This document shows, piece after piece, positions 63,630 through 64,000 of a DNA stretch of 64,000 bases; the stretch's first letter is position 1; every line of letters begins with the position of its first letter. The notes under the pieces were generated by a model, which saw nothing but the letters and a program-made list of their open reading frames with translations, did not search any database and had not been told where the DNA came from. The stretch lies in assembly GCA_001599755.1 (NCBI GenBank), contig BCHX01000008.1, forward strand, positions 868,001-932,000. Direction: 5' to 3'. This DNA is from Gliomastix tumulicola (taxonomy: Eukaryota; Ascomycota; Sordariomycetes; Hypocreales; Bionectriaceae). A program made the translations under genes and the position numbers.

Positions 63630-64000
63630 CGTCGAGTTATGGGTTCGCTCTGGATTTGCACCTTATCTTGTGGCTTCGAGGCCATTATCTCAAGGACCCC
63701 CCAGGGGCAAACTACACGACCTTATTCTTATTATACCGGCAGCATTTCCCCGGGCGTGTCTGCGGTTGCCCGGTCTCGGCAGACCTTTCTGTGCCATCGC
63801 ATTCCGGCTGGTCAGGCACATCGGTGAGATCGCGCTCTCTAAAGGAAACGGAATGCGAGCTGTCCCCATCCTCCCCATGATGGTACTCTATCACTTCACA
63901 CCAAGAGGGTCTTACGAAGGATGTTGTTCACAGTGGGCTGGAGACCAGGGCATAAAATTGAGGGCTCGGGCCTCACCACGGCCAACGGTGGACATTACAA
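63630..64000. other. Upstream region of the MFS gene, no supported gene
   Basis: GC-normal. Short open frames on both strands overlap one another without domain signals. An additional non-coding 5' exon of the transporter cannot be excluded. Confidence 0.4.

Overview
The window looks like part of a chromosome of a filamentous ascomycete (Pezizomycotina). The genes have short fungal introns (54-73 bp, mostly GTATGT or GTAAGA donors, CTAAC/CTGAC-type branch sites), and they encode a secreted pectin methylesterase, an MFS transporter and a subtilisin-type protease. About three quarters of the window is extremely AT-rich, almost free of CpA and TpG and saturated with TpA. That is the signature of repeat-induced point mutation (RIP). 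I cannot name the species. No tRNA, rRNA or CRISPR array was seen.

Layout. 1-15254: two minus-strand Ty3/Gypsy chromoviruses, E1 (1-7279, its left LTR cut by the window edge) and E2 (7375-15254, TSD ctata). 15255-19315: a GC-normal island with one recognisable gene, a spliced small secreted cysteine-containing protein (17084-17612, minus). 19316-31241: a nest made of an LTR and leader (L19), a second LTR and leader (L20) carrying a hAT-like MITE, a gag-region relic, and full-length plus-strand element C (22708-30552, TSD ataaa) inserted in an older minus-strand fragment. 31242-39165: minus-strand element E3 (TSD atatt). 39940-42419: a GC-normal island with a subtilase gene that has all catalytic residues but four in-frame stops of the RIP type. 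42420-59725: a nest in which a solo LTR was split by a ~0.2 kb insert, which then received elements B (42974-51134, TSD gtaac, itself carrying a second hAT-like MITE) and D (51145-59579, TSD ctact, with a 100-N gap). 60002-64000: a gene-bearing edge with an intact pectinesterase and an intact 12-TM MFS transporter, both on the minus strand.

How the parts relate. All six large elements share one plan: an LTR with TGTTAYGACC-type start and CA end, a leader reading tattaatagctc just inside the 5' LTR, gag-pol with RT, integrase and a C-terminal chromodomain, then a hairpin and a polypurine tract before the 3' LTR. RIP has riddled all of them with stops and turned the three RT catalytic Asp codons into Asn in every copy. 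Outer LTR ends facing unique DNA are much less mutated than the same LTR ends facing the element interior. The protease pseudogene suggests that RIP also leaked into a single-copy gene between repeats, while the pectinesterase and transporter remain open. This is a compartmentalised genome: small gene islands in RIP-degraded retrotransposon blocks. Element boundaries were derived by aligning LTR pairs by eye and checking target-site duplications.
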